A stretch of DNA of 6,901 nt. Origin: an uncultured Eggerthellaceae bacterium. GTDB lineage: Bacteria; Actinomycetota; Coriobacteriia; Coriobacteriales; Eggerthellaceae. Position 1 is the first letter of the stretch, and the number at the start of each line of letters is the position of its first letter. A program made the translations under genes and the position numbers. Positions 1 through 5,461 of this stretch are shown in pieces. The notes beneath the pieces are model-generated. The model ran no database searches and was not told the origin of the DNA. It worked only from the letters and a program-made list of their open reading frames with translations. The stretch spans positions 1 through 6,901 of the forward strand of contig CAJTXX010000067.1 in the NCBI GenBank assembly GCA_910584145.1, in the 5' to 3' direction.

Positions 1-563
1 TGATGCGCTCCCTCAACACGTCCTTCGCGCGCTACTACAACGGGCGCCACGGACATGTGGGCCCGGTGTTCCAGGGCAGGTACAAGAGCATCCCCATGGA
101 AACGGATGCCCAGCTGCTCGAGACCGTCCGCTATATTCACCACAATCCTCAAGCAGCCAACGTATGCGGATATCGCGATTACGGGTGGAGCAGCTTCAAG
201 TTCTACCTTGAGGAGCACCCTTGTCTGGAGGCGAATACCGTCCTCGATATGCTCGGCGGCGCGAAGGCGTTCACCGCGTTCCACGACGATGTGGCCGACG
301 ACCAGGAGCTGATGGAGTTTGCGACCTATAGTGGGATTTTCTCGTCGAAGCGCAGAGCAGTCTCCGACGGAGACGCGGTCGAGATGGCGAAGGAGCTCTG
401 CGGGGATGAATTCGCCAACTCGATTGCGGCGGCACCGAAGGAAGAGCGCGACGCGATGATTGGGCGCTTGCGAGGCATGGGGCTGTCGGTGCGGCAGATA
501 GAGCGGCTCACGGGGATCGGAAGGGGCATCATCCAGAAATGCCCGCCGCCCTCTTTCCGGTGA
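1..563 (+). CDS. REP-associated tyrosine transposase (Y1_Tnp, IS200-like), 5'-truncated by window edge
   Basis: This is the C-terminal 186 residues of a Y1 (HUH) single-strand transposase of the REP-associated (RAYT/TnpA-REP) type. Visible family blocks are the SFARYYNGRHGHVGPVFQGRYKSI stretch in two parts (SFARYYN at 7-13, GPVFQGRYKSI at 20-30) and RYIHHNP at 43-49, whose Tyr44 is the expected nucleophile. The GWSSFKFY block follows at about 61-68. A helix-turn-helix-like tail, SVRQIERLTGIGRGIIQ, lies near residues 162-178. The HUH histidine motif that should precede these blocks must lie left of the window, so Met at base 3 is internal and not the real start. The last residues after GIIQ (KCPPPSFR) do not look like the usual short end and may be read-through into flanking DNA. 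Short repeats begin immediately after the stop. These enzymes nick and rejoin single-stranded DNA at REP hairpins. Activity here cannot be judged without the N-terminus. Confidence 0.85.
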   Translation, partial: MRSLNTSFARYYNGRHGHVGPVFQGRYKSIPMETDAQLLETVRYIHHNPQAANVCGYRDYGWSSFKFYLEEHPCLEANTVLDMLGGAKAFTAFHDDVADDQELMEFATYSGIFSSKRRAVSDGDAVEMAKELCGDEFANSIAAAPKEERDAMIGRLRGMGLSVRQIERLTGIGRGIIQKCPPPSFR

Positions 564-616
564 TGACATTATCCCCGTCCTGCGTCACCCTCGTCCTGCG
601 TCATCTGCGTCACCCT
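564..616. repeat. REP-like degenerate short repeats after the transposase
   Basis: Three imperfect tandem copies of a ctgcgtca-centred unit are visible at 576-591, 592-604 and 605-616; the first and third end in ccct. The first copy lies inside a block at 564-587 that starts with tgac and ends with gtca, so it has short inverted termini. Position right after the transposase stop and directly against the broken antitoxin gene suggests that this is the element's end or a REP-type target recognised by the transposase. The repeats are seen directly; their role as transposase substrate is inferred from how RAYT enzymes work. Confidence 0.55.
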
Positions 617-921
617 CTAGCCCGACTCCACGCTGACCGACAGGAGAATAGGCTCGCGTTCGCTCATTCCGTGCAAAAACAGCGCGGCGTCGTGCGAGAA
701 GATCGCCTTCGGAAAGCGCGCCTGCAGCAGCGCAAACTCATCTGGGAAGGCGTCTCCGCCACATACACCCCCTGGGAATCCTTCTCAAGGTTGCGGTTGC
801 GCACATAGCGGCAGAAAGCATCCTTTGGAATCCCCGATCTGATTGCGGCAGACGTCGTAAGGATCCCAGCCCTCTCGCCGAGCGGCTCATCGAGCTTTTC
901 TATATAAATACTGACTTTCAT
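617..921 (-). pseudogene. Broken AbiEi-family antitoxin (type IV toxin-antitoxin) gene: frameshifted and 3'-truncated
   Basis: The minus strand from ATG at 921 encodes MKVSIYIEKL and continues to GVYVA (residue 55). The original frame then turns into arginine/cysteine-rich nonsense. Moving to the neighbouring frame near 752-758 gives 45 sensible residues beginning DAFPDEFALLQARFPKAI and containing FSHDAALFLHGMSEREP, then TAG at 617-619. The two parts join into one AbiEi-type N-terminal region: a winged-helix start with TTSAAIRSGIP and RYVRNRNLEK, then the FSHDxALFLHG block. One missing base in about codon 56 explains the shift. The protein stops after SVSVESG, where the family normally continues with more than 100 residues, and the stop sits exactly at the start of the repeats ending at 616. 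In intact systems AbiEi is the antitoxin and transcriptional repressor for the AbiEii nucleotidyltransferase toxin. No toxin gene is in the window. A sequencing error could explain the frameshift but not the truncation. Confidence 0.7.
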
Positions 922-954
922 ACGGATATCCTATCCTGGATTCACTATGAAAGT
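914..954. promoter_or_regulatory. 9-bp perfect inverted repeat around the broken antitoxin's start codon (possible operator)
   Basis: ACTTTCATA at 914-922 and TATGAAAGT at 946-954 are exact reverse complements separated by 23 bp. An 8-bp palindrome, GGATATCC, lies inside at 924-931. On the minus strand the near arm contains the ATG of the antitoxin remnant, so a bound protein, or pairing in the mRNA, would block its own start. AbiEi proteins are known to repress their operon by binding inverted repeats upstream, which makes an autoregulatory site plausible. The repeat is observed; its function is inferred. Confidence 0.35.
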
Positions 955-1034
955 AATCCTATAGGGCGGCCTTCTTCTCGGAAGCATCCTGAACAAAAGT
1001 GCCTTACGGAACCGAGGTTGCGCGTGAACAGCAA

Positions 1035-1105
1035 ATAGGGACGTAGCTAGCACATAGAACCGTCCCTATGCTTCGGCAAGCAAAGAGAGCCGTCCCGTGA
1101 CTCAC
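1035..1105. repeat. GGGACGG repeat motifs with a 9-bp-stem hairpin, downstream of the kinase gene
   Basis: ATAGGGACG at 1035-1043 pairs exactly with CGTCCCTAT at 1061-1069 around a 17-nt loop. On the minus strand the motif GGGACGG(T/C)TCT occurs twice, at about 1057-1067 and 1086-1096, and a GTGACTCAC palindrome lies at 1097-1105. The block follows the kinase stop codon on that strand. Because the hairpin is followed by only a short T-rich stretch (TATTTGCTGTT), it could serve as a weak terminator for the kinase gene. The repeated GGGACGG motif also resembles the REP-type ends found near Y1 transposases. I cannot decide between these roles. Confidence 0.4.
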
Positions 1106-1106
1106 A

Positions 1107-2069
1107 TCACAGCGCTACGCGGTCAAGGTACTGCTCGATGGGAACGCCCTTGTACTTGTCGTCATTGCCCTTGCAAAGCTGCAGCATGTCCACAACGGCA
1201 TCCATGGCAGCCTGCACGCTTTCCATGAGCGTGCAGCCGTTCAGATAGCGCCCTATCAGCACGCTGGAGAAGATGTCGCCCGTTCCAGGCAAGCGCACGG
1301 GGATCTCCTCGTAAGGCAGCAGCGTCGTGCGGGCACCCCCGTCGGCTCGACAGCGCTGCGATACCAGCGTCACGTGGCACACGGCACCTTCGCCTTCTCC
1401 CGTCTTTGAGGCTGCGCTCGCCCCTTCCACTATCGCGCTGGTCACGACCACCGACTTCGCCCCCATGTCGTGGAGCGCCTGGGCTATACCCAGCAACTCC
1501 TCTTCTCGAAGCATCCTCTTTCCCACGTGCATGCCGGTGAGGTACTGCGCCTCGGTGATGTTGGGCATGATGACGTCCGCCACGGAGCACATGTTGCGCA
1601 TGTGCTGAACGTTGGCCTCGGCGACGCCGTTGTACAGCACACCTTCGTCGCCCATGATGGGATCGACGAACACCGGGACACCCTTCTCCTTACAGGCGCG
1701 GCAGTAGTCCGACACCAGCAGGCTCTGCTCCTCGGACACGAGGAAGCCTGTAGCCACCGCATCGAACGTGAAGCCCAGCTCGTCCCAGATCCCCAGCGTG
1801 CTGCGCATGTAGTCCGTCGTCTCCAAGATGTCGAACTTGCCGTAGTCCAGCGTGTTCGAGACCAGCGCGGTGGGCAGGTTGCACACGTTCAGTCGAAGTG
1901 CGCTGAGCAGGGGGATCATCACCGACAGCGCCACCTTCCCATAGCCGGCCATGTCGTTGACCAGCAGGACGGAAGGCCGGTCGGCCTGAGGTGTGGCAGC
2001 GCATCCAGCGCCAACGCGCCTGGACGCCTGGTGCGCGTCGTGCGACAGCTTCTCCGCCCGCTCACCCAT
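1107..2069 (-). CDS. Pyridoxal/pyridoxamine kinase, PdxY-like (ribokinase superfamily)
   Basis: A 320-residue ATP-dependent kinase of the PdxK/PdxY/ThiD group (Phos_pyr_kin fold), predicted to phosphorylate pyridoxal, pyridoxamine or pyridoxine in B6 salvage in the cytoplasm. Visible motifs are the substrate-side NDMAGYGKVAL at 38-48, DPIMGDEG at 136-143, MPNITEAQYLTG at 168-179, and the anion-hole/catalytic PGTGDIFSS at 261-269 with Asp265 as the likely base. Length is slightly above the usual 280-290 because of an N-terminal leader of about 30 residues. No other in-frame start exists before the conserved core, so the ATG at 2069 is kept. That ATG overlaps the last 8 bases of the Nim-like gene and is preceded by an AGGGAGAG ribosome site inside it, indicating coupled translation. 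PdxY-like is the best call. A hydroxymethylpyrimidine kinase (ThiD) role is less likely but not excluded. Confidence 0.85.
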   Translation of the reverse strand: MGERAEKLSHDAHQASRRVGAGCAATPQADRPSVLLVNDMAGYGKVALSVMIPLLSALRLNVCNLPTALVSNTLDYGKFDILETTDYMRSTLGIWDELGFTFDAVATGFLVSEEQSLLVSDYCRACKEKGVPVFVDPIMGDEGVLYNGVAEANVQHMRNMCSVADVIMPNITEAQYLTGMHVGKRMLREEELLGIAQALHDMGAKSVVVTSAIVEGASAASKTGEGEGAVCHVTLVSQRCRADGGARTTLLPYEEIPVRLPGTGDIFSSVLIGRYLNGCTLMESVQAAMDAVVDMLQLCKGNDDKYKGVPIEQYLDRVAL

Positions 2070-2541
2070 CGCTCTCTCCCTTCGTCACGCTCTTGCGCTT
2101 GCCCGTCAGCCCGTCGATGTCGATGCGCCAGATGGCCGTGCGGTGCAGGCTGCGCTCGATGGCACCATCGAATTCCCGCATATTCGAAGCTGCATAGCGC
2201 TCGCATATGGCGCGCAGGGCCGCCACCTTCTCGGCATCATCGGTCACCTCGACAGCGGTGCCGAAGGCGACGGCGCTTGCGTATTCGGTGGTGAATTCCT
2301 CGGGAACCGGCGAGACGTCGCAGGCTGCCGACAGGCACACGCTGGGATTCGCACGCATGGCGTCGGCCTTCAGACCGTGACATGCGCAGTGGAACACCAC
2401 GGTTCCACCCACCAAAGCGGGCGATATGGGGATGCAGTAAGGATTGCCGCCTGGCAGCGTCATGGCCAGCGTCGCGAACTCGCAGCGCGCAAGCACGCCC
2501 ATGGCGAAGTCGGCATCCATCTCGCGGTCTTTGCGTCTCAT
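2062..2541 (-). CDS. Nim-like pyridoxamine 5'-phosphate oxidase-family flavoprotein
   Basis: A 159-residue FMN-binding split-barrel protein of the PNPOx-like superfamily, closest in style to NimA/5-nitroimidazole-reductase-type proteins. The N-terminus MRRKDREM is the family's typical opening. Also visible are the strand NPYCIPIS at 33-40, the block VVFHCACHGLKADAMRANP at 48-66 with the conserved His51, and a C-terminal WRIDIDGLTGKRK at 138-150. Cofactor binding (flavin, possibly heme in some relatives) is a family property and not seen directly. The start at 2541 follows AGGAG with about 10 bases of spacing. The 3' end overlaps the kinase gene by 8 bp, so the two are probably one operon with this gene first. 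Some Nim proteins are linked to metronidazole resistance, but most members have unknown substrates, and co-transcription with a B6 kinase raises a vitamer-related role. Confidence is high for family and low for substrate. Confidence 0.85.
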   Translation of the reverse strand: MRRKDREMDADFAMGVLARCEFATLAMTLPGGNPYCIPISPALVGGTVVFHCACHGLKADAMRANPSVCLSAACDVSPVPEEFTTEYASAVAFGTAVEVTDDAEKVAALRAICERYAASNMREFDGAIERSLHRTAIWRIDIDGLTGKRKSVTKGESDG

Positions 2542-2849
2542 ACAGGCTTTGCTCCTAACGATAGCTTGTCGGGATTCTACACCGAGACGTGCCGGAGGAG
2601 GCGTTCTCTCTTGATGCGGTGCAGGGAGTTAGATGGATGTGGGACTGGATGTGCTCTAATGCCGCACCTGAAGGGCATGTCGCATTGCGCCGATCTCGTC
2701 TCGCTCCAACCGAAGCTGGCAAGGTCAGCGCCGTTGGGAATGCGTTGGATGATCGACCACCGAATCACACAGAAAGAGCATCCGGAAGAAGATGGCTCAC
2801 AGAATCGGAGCGGAGCATGTTTGGCACAGGGAACCGCCCCATGACCCGC
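2542..2849. other. 308-bp spacer without a convincing gene
   Basis: Short reading frames exist on both strands but none has family-like sequence, a ribosome site or strong codon bias. On the minus strand downstream of queF, a weak imperfect hairpin at 2777-2797 (6-7 bp stem with one bulge) is followed by CTTTCTGTGT and could be a poor terminator. Just upstream of the Nim-like gene, TAGAAT (minus strand, about 2575-2580) resembles a -10 box but has no recognisable -35. No tRNA or riboswitch structure was recognised. The spacer probably separates the que operon from the Nim/kinase operon. Confidence 0.4.
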
Positions 2850-3401
2850 TCAGCGGTTGTCGACCTTCTCCGGGTACAGGTCGTGCTGCGAGAGGCGCTG
2901 CCAGGCGACTTCCTCCCAGCGCGTGCCGGCGCGGCCGTAGTTGCAGTACGGGTCGATGGAGATCCCGCCGCGCGGGGTGAACTTCCCCCACACCTCGATA
3001 TACTTCGGGTCCATCAGCGCGACCAGGTCCTTCATGATGATGTTCATGCAGTCTTCATGGAAGTCTCCGTGGTTGCGGAAGCCGAACAGGTACAGCTTGA
3101 GGCTCTTGCTTTCCACCATCCGCACGTCAGGCACGTACGAGATGTAGATGGTTGCGAAATCGGGCTGTCCCGTGATCGGGCACAGGCTCGTGAATTCGGG
3201 GCAGTTGAACTTCACGAAATAGTCGTTGTCCCGGTGCTTGTTCTCGAACGTCTCGAGAACACCCGGGTCGTAGCCGGACGGGTACCTCGTGCCCTGGTTC
3301 CCCAGAAGCGTCACGCCGCCCGCACGGGTCTCCTCGTCGTCGCGCCCCGCTCGGTTCGCGAAGGCGCAGGGACCTGCATCCGTTGCTGTGCCCATGTCCA
3401 C
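2850..3401 (-). CDS. queF: NADPH-dependent preQ0 reductase (7-cyano-7-deazaguanine reductase)
   Basis: QueF reduces the nitrile of preQ0 to the aminomethyl of preQ1, using two NADPH, the last step encoded by this operon. At up to 183 residues this is the short unimodular (Bacillus-like) type. Cys74 in SLCPITGQPDF is the nucleophile that forms the thioimide, Asp81 in the same block is the acid, the QueF signature ESKSLKLY lies at 97-104, and FHE (114-116) supplies the substrate-binding Glu. The C-terminal block FTPRGGISIDPYCNYG (141-156) is also typical. The start is uncertain: GTG at 3401 follows GGAAG by about 9 bases, whereas ATG at 3395 has GGAG 5 bases upstream; the product differs by two residues. 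The first 30 or so residues are not conserved in character. It lies 26 bp after queC on the same strand and is the last gene of the operon. Confidence 0.95.
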   Translation of the reverse strand: MDMGTATDAGPCAFANRAGRDDEETRAGGVTLLGNQGTRYPSGYDPGVLETFENKHRDNDYFVKFNCPEFTSLCPITGQPDFATIYISYVPDVRMVESKSLKLYLFGFRNHGDFHEDCMNIIMKDLVALMDPKYIEVWGKFTPRGGISIDPYCNYGRAGTRWEEVAWQRLSQHDLYPEKVDNR

Positions 3402-3427
3402 TCCGTTCGTCTTCCTGGCAAGCGTTT

Positions 3428-4129
3428 CTAGCGATCGAGAAGCGGGTCGTCCGCCCCGTTGGCGGCAAAGGCGGCAGCCCGGTCAAGACAGGTTGCGCAT
3501 GCTCCGCAAGGACGCTCCCCACCCTCGTAGCACGACCACGTCAGCTCGTAGGGAACGCCGAGCGCCAGGCCCTCGCGGACGATGTCGCCCTTGGACGCGT
3601 TCACGAAGGGCGCCTCCAAGCGAAGGTCGCCGCCGGTTCCCAAGGCAATCGCGGAACCCATCGCGTCCACGAATTCCGGGGAGCAGTCGGGATAGGCCGA
3701 GCCCGCCCAGTCATCGTGGTGGGCGCCATAATACACGACCGAACACCCCAGCGAAAGGGCCATGGACGCCGCCGAGGAAAGAAACAGCCCGTTGCGGAAC
3801 GGGACATACGTGCTCACGGCCGAGCCATCGGCCTGCGCCTGCTGCTCGGCGTAGGCGCCCTGCGGAATCGCCTCGTCGGAATGCGCCAGAAGGGAGCATT
3901 GGCTGTCGGCGAAGATCGCAGCCAGATCCAAGAAGCGCTGCTCGACGCCGTAATGTCCGGCCACGGCCCGCGCGGCCTCGATCTCGCGGAGATGCTTCTG
4001 GCCGTACGAAATCGACAACGCGACCACGTTCTGCGCCCCATACTCCTCAACGGCCTTCGCGAGCAGCGTGGTGGAGTCCACGCCCCCCGAGCACAGCACC
4101 AACACCTTCCTGCGAACCGCGTCTACCAT
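3428..4129 (-). CDS. queC: 7-cyano-7-deazaguanine (preQ0) synthase
   Basis: QueC converts 7-carboxy-7-deazaguanine to preQ0 with ATP and ammonia. The 233-residue protein has the PP-loop ATP pyrophosphatase motif SGGVDST at 14-20, the conserved SYGQKH at 41-46, TYVPFRNGLFLSSA at 107-120, and GAHHDDWAGSAYPDC at 135-149. A C-terminal zinc site is formed by Cys200, Cys208, Cys211 and Cys214 (SCYEGGERPCGACATC). Length is normal for the family and all key residues are present. The ATG at 4129 lies 6 bases after the queE stop, with an AGGGG ribosome site inside the end of queE, so the genes are almost certainly co-translated. A 26-bp gap separates it from queF. Confidence 0.97.
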   Translation of the reverse strand: MVDAVRRKVLVLCSGGVDSTTLLAKAVEEYGAQNVVALSISYGQKHLREIEAARAVAGHYGVEQRFLDLAAIFADSQCSLLAHSDEAIPQGAYAEQQAQADGSAVSTYVPFRNGLFLSSAASMALSLGCSVVYYGAHHDDWAGSAYPDCSPEFVDAMGSAIALGTGGDLRLEAPFVNASKGDIVREGLALGVPYELTWSCYEGGERPCGACATCLDRAAAFAANGADDPLLDR

Positions 4130-4135
4130 GCGCGC

Positions 4136-4978
4136 TCACACCCCTTTGTCCACGTCAGGCCAGATGACCTTATGCATTTGAAGCTGCAGTCGGGCGCGGT
4201 CGAGCCGCTCCCGGGCCATGTACTCGACGATCTCACGCGGGTCGATCCGGCCCCATACCGGGCTGAAGAGCACCTGACAGCGCTCCCACAGGTTCGCCTC
4301 ACATGCGCACCGCGCCGCGAACTCGAGGTCGGCGCCGGACCCCACCACGAACTTCACGGCATCGCGCCCGTCCAGCATCTCGAAGTTCTTCCGCATCATG
4401 GCGGCGCAGGCGGCCTCTCCGGCGGCGGGCGTCTTCCAGTCGACCGTGAAATGCACGTCGCACGGCGCCAGGCCGCGAGCAAGGATCCGGTCGCCGACGT
4501 CGGTGCCGGCGCCGGCTGCGTGGCGGCCCCGGTCGCATTCCTCGCGAAGCCGCACCACGTGCTCCATGTCGCAGGAGCCGTTCGTCTCGACCTCCACGCG
4601 AAGAGAGCGCGGGTCGGCGACCTGCACAAGCGCGGACATCAGGCTGGGAAGGCCGGGCTGCAAAAGGGGTTCTCCCCCCGTCAACGTCACCGCCGAGACG
4701 CCCGTCGAGCGAACCCAGTCGACCAGCGACGCCACCGAATGCGCCTCCGCCCGCTCCTTCGCGGCGTCCCCATTCGCCCAGCGCGTGTCGCAGTAGGCGC
4801 AGTCCAAGTTGCATCCGGCGAAGCGGACGAAGGCCGCCAAACGCCCTGCCGCCAAACCCTCGCCGTTCACGGACACGAACTTCTCGGCGACGAGAAAGGC
4901 CAGGTCGGCCGCAGGAGACGGCGCCGCATCTGCGCACGGCGACGCCGCGCGGGGATCTTCGGGGACGCGAAACGCCAC
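4136..4978 (-). CDS. queE: 7-carboxy-7-deazaguanine synthase (radical SAM)
   Basis: QueE is a radical SAM enzyme that contracts the ring of 6-carboxytetrahydropterin to 7-carboxy-7-deazaguanine. From GTG at 4978 the protein has 280 residues. The core begins at VAEKFVSVNGEG (30-41), then FVRFAGCNLDCAYCDTRWA (50-68) with the CX3CX2C cluster motif Cys56, Cys60 and Cys63. The SAM-binding TGGEPLLQ follows at 100-107, ETNGS at 131-135, and the typical tail LQMHKVIWPD at 266-275. The frame stays open far upstream through queD, but that part is arginine/threonine-rich shadow sequence. GTG at 4978, 4 bases after the queD stop and with AAGGA upstream, is the sensible start. Even so, residues 1-28 form an Ala/Pro-rich leader longer than in typical 210-250-residue homologues. 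Confidence 0.93.
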   Translation of the reverse strand: MAFRVPEDPRAASPCADAAPSPAADLAFLVAEKFVSVNGEGLAAGRLAAFVRFAGCNLDCAYCDTRWANGDAAKERAEAHSVASLVDWVRSTGVSAVTLTGGEPLLQPGLPSLMSALVQVADPRSLRVEVETNGSCDMEHVVRLREECDRGRHAAGAGTDVGDRILARGLAPCDVHFTVDWKTPAAGEAACAAMMRKNFEMLDGRDAVKFVVGSGADLEFAARCACEANLWERCQVLFSPVWGRIDPREIVEYMARERLDRARLQLQMHKVIWPDVDKGV

Positions 4979-4982
4979 GGTG

Positions 4983-5408
4983 CTAGGCGTCCTTGCGGTA
5001 GAACGCGCAGTTGTTGGGCGTCTCGTACACGTCGACCTGCGCAACGGGCAGGTCGAGCTCGGCGAGCTGGTCGAAGAACCACTTCGCCAGGTTCTCCGCA
5101 GTCGTCCTGAAGGGCATGGCGAGCAGCGAGAAGCCCTCCCTCTCCAGGTAAGCAAGGGTGTCCTCGCCAAGCGAGCCTTCTTCGACTAGGAAGCGATGGT
5201 CGAGGCGCTCCGTCAACTCGCGCAAAGCAGCCTTGAAGTCGCCGAAATCGACTACCATATCCTTACATGTGCCTTCTATCTGGAGTTCAGATGCTTCGAG
5301 GTAGGCCACCACGCGCCAGCGATGACCATGCAGGTTCTCGCACTTACCATGATAATCGGTCAGAAAATGAGAAGCATCGAAACTGCTTTCTGTCTTCAAT
5401 CCGTACAT
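4983..5408 (-). CDS. queD: 6-carboxy-5,6,7,8-tetrahydropterin synthase
   Basis: QueD, a PTPS-family zinc enzyme, converts 7,8-dihydroneopterin triphosphate (the FolE product) to 6-carboxytetrahydropterin, the first dedicated step to queuosine. The 141-residue protein shows the zinc ligands His14 (FDASHF), His27 and His29 (NLHGHRW), the catalytic Cys23 (GKCENLHGH), VVDFGDFK at 52-59, the catalytic Asp70-His71 pair in RLDHRFL, and the pterin-anchoring Glu129 in VYETPNNCAFY. ATG at 5408 is chosen because it follows a strong GAAAGGAG ribosome site (5413-5420) by 4 bases and matches the family's N-terminus. An ATG 17 codons upstream would run across the promoter's TATAAT. It is the first gene of the queDECF operon, and queE starts 4 bases after its stop. 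Confidence 0.96.
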   Translation of the reverse strand: MYGLKTESSFDASHFLTDYHGKCENLHGHRWRVVAYLEASELQIEGTCKDMVVDFGDFKAALRELTERLDHRFLVEEGSLGEDTLAYLEREGFSLLAMPFRTTAENLAKWFFDQLAELDLPVAQVDVYETPNNCAFYRKDA

Positions 5409-5432
5409 CGAGCTCCTTTCGCTTTCCAAACC

Positions 5433-5461
5433 ATTATAGATAACGAGCGCACCGAGCAAAA
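5433..5461 (-). promoter_or_regulatory. Promoter of the queDECF operon
   Basis: A perfect TATAAT on the minus strand (5433-5438) lies 24 bases before the queD ATG. Upstream, TTTTGC at 17-bp spacing or TTGCTC at 15-bp spacing is a weak -35. Transcription would begin near 5426, giving a leader of about 18 nt that holds the GAAAGGAG ribosome site and leaves no room for a preQ1 riboswitch. No operator-like palindrome is visible in it. Confidence 0.6.

Noticed and set aside
539..808. An 89-codon plus-strand frame after the transposase
   Set aside because: It crosses the repeats and lies antisense to the AbiEi remnant, with no family resemblance.
2577..2768. A 63-codon minus-strand frame in the spacer between queF and the Nim-like gene
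   Set aside because: No ribosome site, no recognisable family and no codon bias; chance open frames of this length are common at this GC content.
1470..2844. Long plus-strand frames over the kinase and Nim-like genes
   Set aside because: They are antisense to two genes with clear family motifs and show no motif, ribosome site or plausible composition of their own.
3383..5110. A 575-codon plus-strand open frame across the que genes
   Set aside because: It runs antisense to queC, queE and queD, all identified by catalytic motifs, and has Arg/His/Val-rich shadow composition with no recognisable domain.
4979..5170. Upstream extension of queE to an ATG inside queD
   Set aside because: The added residues are Arg/Ser/Thr-rich shadow of queD and would overlap it by about 190 bp; GTG at 4978 fits operon spacing.
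5409..5459. Longer queD starting 17 codons upstream
   Set aside because: The extension reads through the TATAAT box and the ribosome site, and QueD proteins normally begin at about MYGLKTESSF.
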